The notes under the pieces: generated by a model | Databases searched by the model: none | Told to the model about the DNA's origin: nothing | What the model saw: the letters and a program-made list of their open reading frames with translations, nothing else | Assembly: GCF_921293095.1 (NCBI RefSeq) | Contig: NC_060251.1 | Span: 92,366,566 to 92,430,565 of the forward strand | Direction of reading: 5' to 3' | From: Ischnura elegans | Taxonomy: Eukaryota > Arthropoda > Insecta > Odonata > Coenagrionidae | Length of the DNA stretch: 64,000 nt | In this document: piece by piece, positions 10,101 to 50,582 of the stretch | How the letters are laid out: each line of letters opens with the position of its first letter | How positions within the stretch are numbered: position 1 is the first letter of the stretch | Made by a program: the position numbers and the translations under genes

Positions 10101-12325
10101 TATTGATCTTGCACCTACCGCTTATCTAGGAGGGTATTCCATACCCCCACATATCCCGGTATTAGATGCACCTAAACCTCCCCCCCCCCCCTCCCCCCAG
10201 CCTTAATTCCTAGCTGCGCCCCTGCCCAAGCCTATCTCTCATGTACGTGGAAGGGATTTGGAGGGTATATGTACAATTCCAATTCAGTGCATGTCAAAGG
10301 TGAAGGCTGCACTCAAAGATGTATATTAGTAATACATATTATAGAAAAATTAAATCATCCAGTTTAATACTTCCTTCATTTTTAATTTTCTAGCCTGACT
10401 TGAGGCTTCAGCTCACAGAGCTGCACAACAGTGTGCGTCAGCTGCATGAAGAATCCTGCACTGTCCTCAGAGAAAAAGCACAGCACTTGGTGAGTTTAAA
10501 TTATCATTATAATTTTGATGATTTAAATGGCATAATATGAGATACACAATTGGCCCCTTCACAAATTTTTTAATTGCTGATTCTGATGGAGTTTTATAAA
10601 TAAAGAGACCTCTAATTTTACATATTTCAATCTAATACCTTCTTCAAAAGCTACATGTGTGTGGAAAAAAAAGTCAAAAGGCCTTAGCCCCTTTGCCTCT
10701 AACTTGATTACGTTACGTGCTCTTGCTGAGTGGGTTCCTACTTTTCAGGTAGACTTGTCCTCCATGTATCAGTCTAGCATAGTTTGTTGTTGTTCACATT
10801 CAACTCACTGACTCTGAAACAGTGTGTATGTGCTCGATTACTGCCCATTATATTTTCCGGGGTTTTCCCTCCATTTTTTTAAAACCCTTGGGCTGTGGGA
10901 GTTTGTGATTTTAGCTATCAGCCTGTGTGGGAGAGATTCAAGAAATATTTTACCCCTCCGGCCTGGCCATATCTAGCAAGGGGTGAACCCTTATTATTCA
11001 GGGCGACCCTTTCTACTTTCTTACCAAGGGTTGGGCCTAAATTTAGGCACATATCATCGGTACATTAACAGGATGGAGCAGGTAGGAAACAGTATGAAAT
11101 GGGTAGTACGTTATGAAATTAGACAGGAGACACCATCTGCCATGAGGGTTGACCTGGGAGAGCTAAGCCCCTTAGCGATCCTTATGGTGAAAGCGAAAGT
11201 GCCCAAGTACAAGTGCATTTGGCTAGCAATAAAAATTTTGGGAAACTACAGCAGATATTCAAACAATGGTCGAACATTTAAAAACATTTTTCCTGTTGTC
11301 ACTGTGTAAAACTTATAAAAACATTCCCGCAATCCATGGGTTAAATTCCCCTGACTATATGAATTGCCTAAGTATTCGCATTTAGAGATTTCATGGAAAA
11401 GTGCAGAAAAGTAAGCCGTGAAATATAGTCAAGCAGTAAAAGTATCTGTAGAAATAATGTCAAGTAGCACCAAGGCGGCACTTCTTTGTGCCGCCCAGAC
11501 AAGACGTCAACAAAATGTCCAAATTGCCACTCAAACACAAAAAGGCTCCACAGATTCAAGCAAAATTCTCATCTTTGCTTCCTATATGGAGATTTTCCCT
11601 AACCCGAACCTAATTTCGGAGTTATGTCTATGATTTCTCTGATGAGTAACCTTAATAGCGTAGTGGTCCGCACTGTGGCTAGCAAAGCCAAAAGTCCGTG
11701 GTGTGGTTCACAGTCCAGGGGATTTATTTTTTCTCATGACAATTTATGTGAATTTCACCACTGTTCACGCAACAGGATCATAATATTACACAATAATAAT
11801 CCTTTTGATGAATTTCCTCAATGCCTAGTGATGACACAGTTTTTCTAATTGAAATTCCAGTCCATAAGGGAGGATCTGGAGTCCAAACTAAGCTCTGCCC
11901 TCTCGAGCATGGAGCGTGAACTGCAACTCTGCCAGAAAGATGGCAGTGGCTTGGTTCACCTTCAGCCTGGAGGTCGCAAGGGCAGTGACGAAGGGAAGAA
12001 GGGAGGCAAGGCCCCGCCCTTCTGGGCCAAGCTGAAGAGGGGAGCCCGCAGCGGGGGAAGCAGCGATGGCTCCTCCACACACTCATCCTCACCCAGCTTC
12101 GTCACGTGGGGCACGGAAGAAGTCAGTGCCTGGCTCGATAGACTACAGTTGCCGGAATACAAGAGTACATTTGAGAAGCACGACATTCGAGGGAAGGAAC
12201 TCGTTGCTCTTGGCAGGCGGGACCTGAAAGAGCTCGGGGTTGTCAAGGTAGGTCACGTGAAGCGTATCCTGGCTGCGGTCCAAGACCTCCAGCAGGGGAA
12301 GGACACGTCTGGGCCGGCAGAGTGA
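1030..12325 (+). CDS. Diacylglycerol kinase, type II (delta/eta-like), 3' part, seven exons
   Basis: Diacylglycerol kinases phosphorylate diacylglycerol to phosphatidic acid, ending DAG signalling at membranes. Seven exons (1030-1130, 1296-1483, 2460-2566, 4710-4888, 7267-7384, 10394-10489, 11861-12325) join in frame to 417 codons plus stop, each intron GT-AG. The first three encode the end of the kinase accessory domain, with [40 protein letters not shown] and [15 protein letters not shown], all typical of the delta/eta group. A helical and Ser-rich linker follows, then a SAM domain at about residues 345-406 of the visible part, ending 11 residues before the stop. SAM domains of this subgroup form oligomers that control membrane recruitment (family knowledge). 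The C1 domains and the catalytic core lie upstream of the window. I leave the symbol open because delta and eta cannot be separated from this part alone. Confidence 0.95.
1296..1483 (+). CDS. Diacylglycerol kinase exon: accessory domain core
   Basis: Starts after AACAG and ends before GTAAGT. It completes the serine codon and gives [10 protein letters not shown] followed by [19 protein letters not shown] and [12 protein letters not shown]. The GGTNFWGG block and the HHRIAQC block are hallmarks of the kinase accessory domain in type II enzymes. It ends in phase 1. Confidence 0.94.
2460..2566 (+). CDS. Diacylglycerol kinase exon: end of accessory domain
   Basis: Acceptor TCCTCAG, donor GTGAGT. 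It encodes [19 protein letters not shown] and then [17 protein letters not shown]. The VQVDGEAW motif closes the accessory domain. It ends in phase 0. Confidence 0.94.
2741..3016 (+). mobile_element. tRNA-derived SINE with perfect target duplication
   Basis: The insertion is flanked by AAAAGAATTAG at 2730-2740 and 3017-3027, an exact 11-bp duplication typical of LINE-driven retroposition. Its 5' part has a pol III A-box-like TGGCTAGAGTG (2761-2771) and a B box GGTTCAAATCC (2796-2806). The middle carries a segment with CGGATGGGACATTAAGCCG, similar to a conserved core seen in invertebrate SINEs. It lies in the third visible kinase intron, in the gene's orientation. The short frames over it are by-products. 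Confidence 0.88.
3577..4090. mobile_element. Pogo-like non-autonomous element, partial copy without mariner insert
   Basis: It starts TACAGCACACTGCCAATTATT and continues GGGGTAATGATGGGGAGAGA, matching the reverse complement of the right end of the element at 42605-43872. Farther in, TTATTTATGCACTTATTATG and CACACATCCGCAGC match the same element's interior. It lacks the 550-bp mariner present in the other copy. The distal end fades near 4090, so it is truncated or diverged there. Confidence 0.75.
4710..4888 (+). CDS. Diacylglycerol kinase exon: Ser/Thr-rich linker
   Basis: Acceptor TCTTTCAG, donor GTAAGT. It begins [14 protein letters not shown], where the LxSWE segment is conserved in delta/eta enzymes. 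A Ser/Thr-rich stretch follows, then [17 protein letters not shown]. It ends in phase 2. The low-complexity stretch is probably flexible and may be phosphorylated (inference). Confidence 0.92.
4889..7266 (+). other. Kinase intron without recognisable content
   Basis: AT-rich intron between two kinase exons. The open frames at 5035-5436 and 5758-5970 show no family resemblance or splice support. I see no dated repeat boundaries. Confidence 0.5.
7267..7384 (+). CDS. Diacylglycerol kinase exon: helical segment
   Basis: Acceptor TTGCAG, donor GTAATT. It encodes [20 protein letters not shown], continuing to [11 protein letters not shown]. It joins in frame with both neighbours and ends in phase 0. 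Confidence 0.9.
7957..9830 (-). mobile_element. 5'-truncated non-LTR retrotransposon (LINE)
   Basis: A LINE copy lies antisense to the kinase gene within its intron. Its 3' end (low coordinate) finishes in a short ATTATTATT-type tail at about 7960-7975, characteristic of several LINE clades. The other end stops abruptly near 9827 inside the reverse-transcriptase region, so the endonuclease domain and ORF1 are missing. The body is one uninterrupted frame. I could not identify a target-site duplication. Confidence 0.85.
8144..9826 (-). CDS. Reverse transcriptase of a LINE, N-terminally truncated
   Basis: This 560-codon frame without a stop encodes the RT part of a Jockey/CR1-like LINE ORF2. 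Visible motifs in order are the [19 protein letters not shown] block, [35 protein letters not shown] (catalytic Asp), [21 protein letters not shown]-like, and [10 protein letters not shown] with the catalytic FADD. Then come [11 protein letters not shown], the [18 protein letters not shown] block and a thumb-like region. The apparent TTG start is arbitrary because the copy is 5'-truncated; the endonuclease domain is absent. The intact frame suggests a young insertion. The element class is clear, the exact clade is not. Confidence 0.9.
   Translation of the reverse strand: MIIFQGAKVFSNTHSTKDPQYKLSIQANLKSAPFIYPATPREILKIGLSLQNKMSSGFDGIPDKIIKYSIPFIVNLLTYLCNLSISEGTFPQQLKICKVYPLFKKGDKKDCNNYRPISLLSGFSKIIEKVMYNRLIGFLNKNNSLSKYQFGFRHNKSTADAFFEFVNEATNALDKNNLAVGLFIDLKKAFDTVSHDIMLRCLSNYGITGVAYSWLKSYLTNRYQFVQISYLDSDTKYINNFSSTTKQVKFGVPQGSILGPLLFTLYINDLPAYLQEVKTILFADDTSILVQAPNSQELQEKINSTVQRIQLWLRSSMLVLNLEKTVCVNFNCKQPPKIELFNTEISYVNNTSFLGITLEKSLKWCTHIETLASKLSRTIYQLRHLRSSVSLSVLKHVYYANFQSLISYGIIFWGDSCNSNEIFILQKKALRIMLNLQYKESCRPHFETHKILTVTSLYILNLMVFIKKRVHFLPKNADYHSHMTRTKDYLHVLPRKTKRSSDGPLHKGTKLYNLLPEQLRNLSSIELFKVNLKRYLIKNTLYSVDEYMNYCKENICKRIL
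9894..10224. mobile_element. hAT-like non-autonomous element, 331 bp, 8-bp TSD
   Basis: The ends CAGTGGTGCAGC and GCTGCGCCCCTG are inverted repeats with two mismatches. They are flanked by exact 8-bp duplications CCCAAGCC (9886-9893 and 10225-10232). G-rich and C-rich blocks lie just inside the ends. The CAG...CTG termini with 8-bp duplications place it in the hAT superfamily. No coding capacity. Confidence 0.9.
10394..10489 (+). CDS. Diacylglycerol kinase exon: coiled-coil-like segment
   Basis: Acceptor TTCTAG, donor GTGAGT. Thirty-two codons starting [20 protein letters not shown]. Heptad-like spacing of Leu and Val suggests a coiled coil. It is too short to stand out as an open frame and was found from its splice sites and frame. 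Confidence 0.87.
10490..11860 (+). other. Last kinase intron, nothing recognised
   Basis: Between exon donor GTGAGT and acceptor ATTCCAG. The open frames at 10983-11309 and 11418-11633 have no recognisable homology or splice logic. No repeat boundaries seen. Confidence 0.5.
11861..12325 (+). CDS. Diacylglycerol kinase last exon: SAM domain and stop
   Basis: Acceptor ATTCCAG. It begins [14 protein letters not shown] (helical), passes through a Gly/Lys/Ser-rich linker, then a SAM domain with [36 protein letters not shown] and [10 protein letters not shown]. The stop TGA is at 12323-12325. The exon is clearly more GC-rich than its surroundings. A GTGAGT overlaps the stop at 12322, so an alternative isoform spliced there is possible, but I see no downstream exon to join it to. 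Confidence 0.94.
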   Translation, partial: SIREDLESKLSSALSSMERELQLCQKDGSGLVHLQPGGRKGSDEGKKGGKAPPFWAKLKRGARSGGSSDGSSTHSSSPSFVTWGTEEVSAWLDRLQLPEYKSTFEKHDIRGKELVALGRRDLKELGVVKVGHVKRILAAVQDLQQGKDTSGPAE

Positions 12326-15300
12326 GTGAAATCGGTTACGGGTACTGAACAATGGGTCGATGACATTGACGACGATGATTGTAATTGAAAAAGAAGGTAA
12401 AGATCATTTTTTTTGTCATAAAGAATAGCCCAACAAGCATATTCTAAATTGAGTATGAGTGTGATCTCTAAATCCTTTTCGAGGTTGTTACTTTTCCTCA
12501 AAATGGTAAATGTAGGTACCCGTTTTTATCCAGTGTGTCTTCAATGACCGTAAAATAAAAAGAAGCAAGTACGAACCATGATGAGAAGGATGGTTCGGTG
12601 AAAATTTGTCACATATTTATTGTGTCAAATGCAATATAAAAGACATTGAAAAACAAAGGTTTTAAAGGCGTTTCAAATGATGTCGTTTACGAATCAAAAC
12701 TATAAAGCAATAAATGTACTTCCTAAGTATTCTTCTAAACTGCTGATAAATGAAAGGGCGGAGAAGTGAAGTTTTTCTTCTAAAATTTTGGTAAACTGTC
12801 TGAATTTCGTAGTATTCCTTTCATAACTAGAAGTTGTAAGATAGAGGTATTTTTCATGATATGATGTGAAAAATTTGTGCATTGAAATCTTTGGGATCAA
12901 GTTATGAGGTAGGTTGGCAAGAAAGCATTTCAGAATATGCAATATTTCTATCCAAGGAAACATTTTAAACTACCTATGAATATTAATGATAATATGAACA
13001 TGGAAACATAATTTCAGGTCTTAAAAATAGCCATGACAATCCATTTTATTATTTCAGACTTCTAAAATAACTACACATGTACCACTAGGTTAATCTCTGG
13101 CAGATGGAAGGATTTGTGGTGGCCAAACAAAACTATAAGCAAAGTAGCATAATTATCTTGTGAAAACAAATATACTGACAGAAATAGTGTCCCTGGTAGT
13201 GATCAACTATAATCCATTGCCATTCAGTTAACTTCTTATCAAGCATTTTCTTCCCAAGTGTTGATTTTTCTGCTCTTCTATGTCCGTCTGCTATTTATAC
13301 GCTTTCCGTTTCCTACGGGAAAGCACACCCCCTAATAAGGATACAGTTGTCATGGCCCGTAAATAACTTTTCTCATGTTGAATAAACACAGGAGTATCAT
13401 CCCATGTTTTTCAATCACACTCATAATGAATCAATATTTTTTTCGTATTGCATTGATATTTAATTGATCCACATGAATGTCATAAAATCATGAAAGATTC
13501 CTCTCTGAACTGTTGATATTTTTTGTCATAAAGTTATTTCATCTGATTATGTGGCCTTCAAAGATTTTTATACAAAAAACTATAGGGATAGAAGTCGTAA
13601 TATAGATGACAAGCCTCTATTTATGCATGGTTTTCATGCTTCGTAAAAACCATTTTAGAATTCCCAGTATACACTTGCTTACTCATTGATCCTGTTAACT
13701 CATTCAAAATTTTTCTGTGGGAGATAAAAATGAAGTGACAACTGTGATGCTGTTTTGTATCTCTTTCCTTGTTCCTATGACTCTGATGAAGAGGTTTCCT
13801 TTCTTTTTTGTTATATAGTGCCTGAAAGGATACTGTATTTTTATTACTATCGGTACTGTATTTCATACTCTTTCATTCTTTGATGGTGCAACCTGGTTGT
13901 GCCTTAAAGCCATCTTCCCTATCAATCTTGCCTTTATACAAACCCATCTGTTGGAACCTATTGTTCCTTCCCCTTGTTGTAACCCCAACTTTTACAATCT
14001 TCTAAACTGTCGTAAATGTGTAGCCATTCTAAAGAAAAAGCTGGGCTCTGGTAGTTGGTTTGAGTAAGTAATTAACTAGCACTTCCTAGTGATAGTAAAA
14101 AATAGAATAATGCTGGTATGAGACAATATTAACAAAGGTTTAACTGATGATACTATTATACTCTCAAGAAGTAAGTTATTCCATGTTAATATTACTAGAT
14201 TGTTCACATTTATATGTTTAAAAAAAGTCTTCTCTATGCCTTCCAAAGCATTATTTTACTTGAGTTCTTTGTAATAACATTGAACTAGTAAGTGAAAGTT
14301 TTGATATTTAAAATTAGTACAAGAAAAAATTTTTCTACCTCTTGGTGTGATAGCGGAGACAATCTGATATTTGTGAGCGAATGTTATGAATTGTCATAAA
14401 TTTATCCTCCCGATTTCATACTTCCCTAAATTGAATGAGATTACCTTCAACCCTAAGCTTTCAAAGCTGAAGTCTTCGCATCCACAAGGATTCTTTCGAA
14501 ACACTTTCACTAGTAAAAACTGTGGGGCCAACAGCTACCTTTCCCTGAAAATTGTGCCTCTCTGCACAGCTGAGTGTGCATGTTTTCAATGCAATGGCGT
14601 GAAAATGTACTTAACCTTGAGTAGCATCTCACCAAATATTTGAGGTTAATGCAGTGTATATTTCAACCATTGTACGTTCTCCGTGTATCCTAAGACTGCT
14701 ATTTTTCTGTGATATTGTACGTTGACTAGCATTTTTCATGGTACCTCATTGTGTGCCGTTTGTAATTTTTGTGTAAGATGTATGCATTTTGTCTTTACAT
14801 ATCATTATGCTGATTCATTTTTATTTTCTGATAAAAGCTTCAAAGAAGCAGATCTTACTATAAAGTATGGACGTCTGTATTGTATTTAATCTGAAGTCTA
14901 GTCATACACTTAATTTAATAATAAAATTTGAACCGTGCAAGGAATTGCTTTAAAAAGCTAAAAAAAAAATCACCAAACGCACGCATTGCATTTCTTAAAG
15001 TTATCTTTTTAGCTACCAATATTTAACACGTAGAGTAATCATAAAGTATTCTTCATAAATACAAGCCCTTTGTAGCATATGACTCTTATGTAGATGAATA
15101 TTTAAATTATTATAGTGAGTAAGGTTTTTATGTAATTCGTAACTGTCCACACAGGAATCTAGCTGATCTTTTCACAGAGCCCTATCTAAAGATTCATTCT
15201 AATCATAGGAATAATTTCAGAACATTTACTAGAAATAACGAATTTGGAACTGAAAGGAATACATATTTTAAAAATGTTTTTCAATCACAAGAGTAAAATA

Positions 15301-17790
15301 TGTACAATATATGCACATCGAATGAATTTCCAACTGCCATATTTCATTTTCATTTATTTCATACTAAAAGTAATAAATTCTGCAATACTATTTTAACTTA
15401 TTGAAAATAAAAAAGATTTGTCGACTTGAAAATCTACTTTTCATGATAACAATGTTATTGATTCCAGATGGTACGAAATAATATATTTAAAACTAATGAA
15501 ATAGGTAGGAAGCATTTTAAGAGGGCATTATATTATTGACAAATGAAAAATCACCCAAGTAATTTTAAAATATCAAAGCTATTTTATAAAATAACAACAT
15601 AAATAGGGTGGTAATTAAATTCCTGCAATAAACCAATTTAAAAAAGGAATTATCAAATATATCTATCAACATTAGGAAAATTTTCCTTTTGAATTTTGGG
15701 TGGTGGCTATCAGGCTTAGAACTAACTGTACATTTGTTAATTTATTTGACATTTGGGATTTAACTAATACAAGCATGTCGTATGTACCAGCAATACTTCG
15801 AGTTTTTTCATTTTCATTGTTGATTGATCAGAATGACATATTTATTATCAGTATTATAGACTCAATAAATATTTATAGAATTTTTTCAAAAAAAAAAAAA
15901 CTACCTTGTGTTTACCAGGGTAGAAATTTTCTCATTTCCTAACATGAATGTACAGGCATGGCAGTGAATTTTGATACATTCTTTATAAACTCCCAACGGC
16001 GACATCATGAAGCCATAGCACAATCTTCATACTTAAATTGGTTTTTGTTATTCATGACTTAGCTAAATGAAACTGGCTAAGCAAATAAAAAATGTGGTTG
16101 TTTTTGATTTTTTCACAATTTATAAAATGCAATAACGATGCTGTTCCATTACATCATGGTGGGTAATGATAAAATGGTAAAATCCTTAAAGAAAATGTGA
16201 ACCAAAATTTGGAGAAAATTTCCCATCGATGTTAAATTGTATAAAAATCTCCACCCTATTTACTATCAACGTGAAACAGCATTGTAATTTCATGAAAACT
16301 TATAAGAAAACATATGCTTCCAGTAGATAGCTACGTAATTAGTGAAAATGCTTCAAGAAATCATAAGTGAAATCATTCATTATTAAATTTTTGGCACATA
16401 TTTCAATATACCTTCAAGTATGTATATCTGCACATAAGACAACAATAACTGAGCACAAACATTCCAAATATTTTAGCATTAGACAACTAATTAATACGAT
16501 CATGCTCACCAGAGACATAGTTTTCTAATGTTGTTTAAATCTGTAATGTATTTCAGATTTAACCCGTTACTCACTGAAGTGTATTGTTGGTCTGTTATTT
16601 GCTGTTATTGAGGTTTTAGAATATATGTCAACCTTATGCAGTGTCAATTGTTGATTTCTTTGACAAGAATAAAAGAAAAACCACTCAAATTCACTGATTT
16701 ATTTCCATTTTGTCAGCTGTACATGTTAAAAAAAATCCTTTTAACCTTTACAACGATAATTTTTTCCCTGAAGAAGTTGTACTCGATATTGTTTTTACCA
16801 ACATTTAAAATATCTCACCAATGATTAGCAAAACAAAAATAACAGCAAAACTATATATTACACAAAAGGTATTCAAATTTAGGTGCGTGAAATTGCATTG
16901 GTCAACGACAAACTCAAGTGAAATGCATAAAAAACAACATGGTCATAACCATTTCATTTTGCTGTTACAAGAACATGATGACCATAGAGATATCAAAAAA
17001 AACATGAAACATTAAATGCATACGTACAACATTTCTGATCAATGTTATTCATTAAAAGGATACAAAAATAATAGGATGTTTTTAGCTTAAACTGCACAAA
17101 AGTCTGGTGCAAGTCAAAATTAGGCTTTATGTCATTTGCTATAAAAACAGTTCATGAATCGTAAATCATTACTTTTTTCCTTAGATTGATATGAAAAATC
17201 CAATGAGACAGTTATCCTATACAGATTGATGACTTCAAAAAAACAAAGGAAAATAAATTTTTGAAACAGAAATGTGCCTGTAGTTCATGTCATTTGAGAA
17301 TGACAAAGGCTCCATTATTCAGCCCTATCTCTCCATTCCAATTACCTCCCATGAATTTCCTGTTCACTTACAGCACTAAACAAGTGATTTTGGCTAACGG
17401 TGATTTAATTTTCAAAATGTGCCAATCCTTCTGGTAACTTGTTTGTGAAACAGTATAAGTCTCTATACTCAAGAAATTCATTTCTATCCTCTTCCTTTGC
17501 CAAGATCTTATCAGGAAATATAATTTCCAAGCCTGAAAAATGAAGGAAAATGATTGAAAATAGAGCATCACTGATATTCTCCACAGATATTGCATTATTC
17601 AAGGCAGTTCACGTTTTCCAATGACAATCATAGTTAGTTAACCCCTTCCACTCCAATATATTTTCTGAATATCATGCTTCTATCCTCTGTTTATTGTTTC
17701 TGCGGTTCTTTACAAATGGAATGGTAGGTAATGATATTTAGTAGTTTGTAATCAACGTTGAAAAGTGAAACAAAAAGTGATTGTTAAACA
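12326..17790. other. Intergenic region and kinase 3' UTR
   Basis: AT-rich spacer between the convergent ends of the kinase and NNT genes. The first few hundred bases must be kinase 3' UTR. The small frames here (for example 14386-14643 and 15700-15942) show nothing recognisable. I find no exon, RNA gene or element with clear ends until the fold-back element at 17803. Confidence 0.5.
12709..12714 (+). promoter_or_regulatory. Candidate polyadenylation signal of the diacylglycerol kinase gene
   Basis: AATAAA about 385 nt after the kinase stop codon. Other AATAAA hexamers lie nearby (for example about 12552 and 13381), and sequence alone does not tell which is used. Confidence 0.3.
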
Positions 17791-17802
17791 TCAAGAACAC
17801 TG

Positions 17803-18189
17803 TGTAATATTTCTAACCCTGCCGTGTGAACGGTGGTGAAATATACAAGAATTGCCACGAGAAATAATTCCCCTGGACTGGGAATCGAACCACGGACCTT
17901 TGGCTTTCCCGGCCGATGCGCAGACCACTATCCAGGTTCTTTAATTCCCATGGCAATTATACTAGGCTCTCAACCGGTTGTGGCTACTTAGAAGTCCTTT
18001 CTCCCTCGCGTTGCCATCCTTGATGGACCACGAGGACCTAACACCTAGTGCCATGAGCCTCGGTATAATTGCCATGGGAATTAAATAACCAGGATAGCAT
18101 AGTGATCTGCGCATTGGCCCGGATAGCTAAAGGTCCATGGTTCGATTCCCGGTCCAGTGGGAATTTTTCCTCATGGCAATTCTTGTATA
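17803..18189. mobile_element. Fold-back element with two inverted tRNA-like arms, 12-bp TSD
   Basis: Two tRNA-like units face each other. The + unit (about 18089-18157) has A-box-like TAGCATAGTGATCTG and B box GGTTCGATTCC. The - unit (about 17873-17936) is its diverged inverted copy. Outer arms ATATACAAGAATTGCC and GGCAATTCTTGTATAT pair, as do inner arms AATTCCCATGGCAATTATAC and GTATAATTGCCATGGGAATT. The whole is flanked by TCAAGAACACTG at 17791-17802 and 18190-18201, an exact 12-bp duplication of retroposon length. A related diverged copy lies at about 29800-30040. These are not functional tRNA genes: no acceptor or anticodon stems fold convincingly. Confidence 0.8.
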
Positions 18190-18747
18190 TCAAGAACACT
18201 GACATTGCTACTTGTATAAAATCATACTATTCCTTCCAGTGCATCATACTTCATGAAATATGAGTTCTTTAGGTACATTATGGATGTTTTAATATTGTTA
18301 AACTTTCAAAATATTTATATTGTTACCCTAAATAGCACTAAAATTATATAAATCTGGTGAAGAGCTAGACTTGCCATAGCACAATTTGGCATTAGAAGTT
18401 CATTTCAGAAGCTAGACTCATCATTTCAGCACAAGGGGTTAAAGCTCAGTAGCTCGATAGGTGGCCAAAATTGACTTGCCAACAAATAGTCAGTAACATT
18501 TTGGGTCTCTTTATTCATTACTTTGCTATTTTGTGTTTATGTATTATTCAGATTTAAAAAAAAATTATTGATCATAACTAAGTAATATTCTTTTTTTCCA
18601 AAATATTTCATGTCGAGAGCTACAAAACTCATAGTCAGGTTGCATATTTACCCTCTGATTTCTGGTTTTTTTCCATCTACCACAGCACCGGTGTCCTCGT
18701 CCTTTTTCTATTAAATGTTCCTATCCCTTTCTTTCCTTACCTCTGAA

Positions 18748-18765
18748 TTTATTTTAATATTTATT
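18748..18765 (-). promoter_or_regulatory. Candidate polyadenylation signals of NNT
   Basis: On the minus strand two AATAAA hexamers (18748-18753 and 18760-18765) lie 185-200 nt beyond the NNT stop codon, a usual 3' UTR length. Confidence 0.45.
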
Positions 18766-18949
18766 TAAAAAATATTTAATAATTAAATCTGCTTTCCACA
18801 CACAAAAACAATAATTAGCGAAAAGAGGAGTCACAGATACTGAATCAATGGGTTGATAAATGAATCATTTTTAAGTTACTTTTATCACTTGCTGTTCCCT
18901 CAGCATAAATGCAAGTGAACGTACCTCTATTTCTTTTCCACAAATGCTT

Positions 18950-49776
<30,827 letters not shown>

Positions 49777-50201
49777 GGTTGCTGCAAATAATTGATTGGA
49801 AATTGTATGTTTTCGTTAATTCACCTCTAGACAAACCTTTGTAATACTCTCTTCTACTCAACACTAAAGGTACGAAGGCATCTTTAAATGACAAATACTG
49901 GGAGCGATTCAATCTTTCCTGGTAGAAAATGCAATATTTTCTCGACAAAAAACCACAAAACATGATATCAGTTCGCTAAAGGGCTGCTGTGGAATAAACG
50001 TCAACAAAACTTCAAAAAAATGCTGAAACGAAAATGGTCCAATACGACGTATTCCTGATTATCACAAACGTTAATCTCAATCCTGATAAATTAACAGAAC
50101 GAGTCACAAGGGTGACCTATGTTCACTAATTGGGAATACTCGCTCACAAATCAGTCACAGGTGCCAGGAAAGAAACAGACGCAAAACATCCTTCCCCTTA
50201 C

Positions 50202-50300
50202 CAGCGAGAGTAAAGGGTGAACTGCCAGATGAGTGGAAGGTTCCTTGTCCTTAGAGGGAACCGTATCGATGTCTTTTGCTTTCCAAGAGCCCAGTAACGT
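50202..50300 (-). other. NNT: Possible NNT 5' UTR exon (right limit uncertain)
   Basis: The first coding exon needs an upstream exon because an acceptor sits 5 nt before the ATG. On the minus strand CTCTCGCTG followed by GTAAGG at 50201 is a strong donor, giving a 420-bp UTR intron. The transcription start is not identified; 50300 is only a placeholder. Confidence 0.4.
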
Positions 50301-50402
50301 TAACTTTCCATCACCGTATGGCACACTACCCTTGACTGCCCGGCTTCCCCCAAGATAAAACGTCTTTTCGCGGGTAGCCGCTAGAGTGCGCGATCAACGA
50401 GC

Positions 50403-50439
50403 GGATAAATATATTCTCCCTCTTTTGTCGTTCTCAGTC
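50403..50439 (+). promoter_or_regulatory. Core promoter: TATA box and TCAGT initiator
   Basis: GGATAAATAT at 50403-50412 is followed by TCAGTC at 50434-50439; the initiator A (50436) is 31 bp downstream of the start of ATAAATAT. This is the standard arthropod TATA-Inr spacing. The predicted 5' UTR is 44 nt before the ATG at 50480. Confidence 0.6.
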
Positions 50440-50479
50440 CGGCAACAACGCTCCCCGGTGTGGTCAGAATTTGCGAGAA

Positions 50480-50582
50480 ATGGCAGGATCCTTAACTAAA
50501 GTTTGCTCAAGAATCGTTGGGCAGTTTGCGACGCAGAGTCCTAAAGTTACTGTCGCTGGATCATCTCAGCAGCAAAGAAAAT
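50480..50582 (+). CDS. First coding exon of an unrecognised gene
   Basis: From ATG 50480 the exon reads MAGSLTKVCSRIVGQFATQS, then PKVTVAGSSQQQRK, and ends in phase 1 at a GTAAGT donor (50583). The N-terminus has Lys/Arg and hydroxylated residues but no acidic ones, which would fit a mitochondrial presequence; that is inference. It lies head to head with NNT, whose product is also mitochondrial. The next exon is not identifiable here, so the gene has a long first intron or the exon is misjudged. I do not recognise the protein. Confidence 0.55.

Noticed and set aside
12322-12327. GTGAGT overlapping the kinase stop as an alternative donor
   Set aside because: No downstream exon with SAM or other family sequence was found, and the exon already ends shortly after a complete SAM domain.
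17873-18157. Two possible tRNA genes
   Set aside because: A and B boxes are present, but the acceptor and anticodon stems do not pair and the units are part of a dispersed fold-back element.
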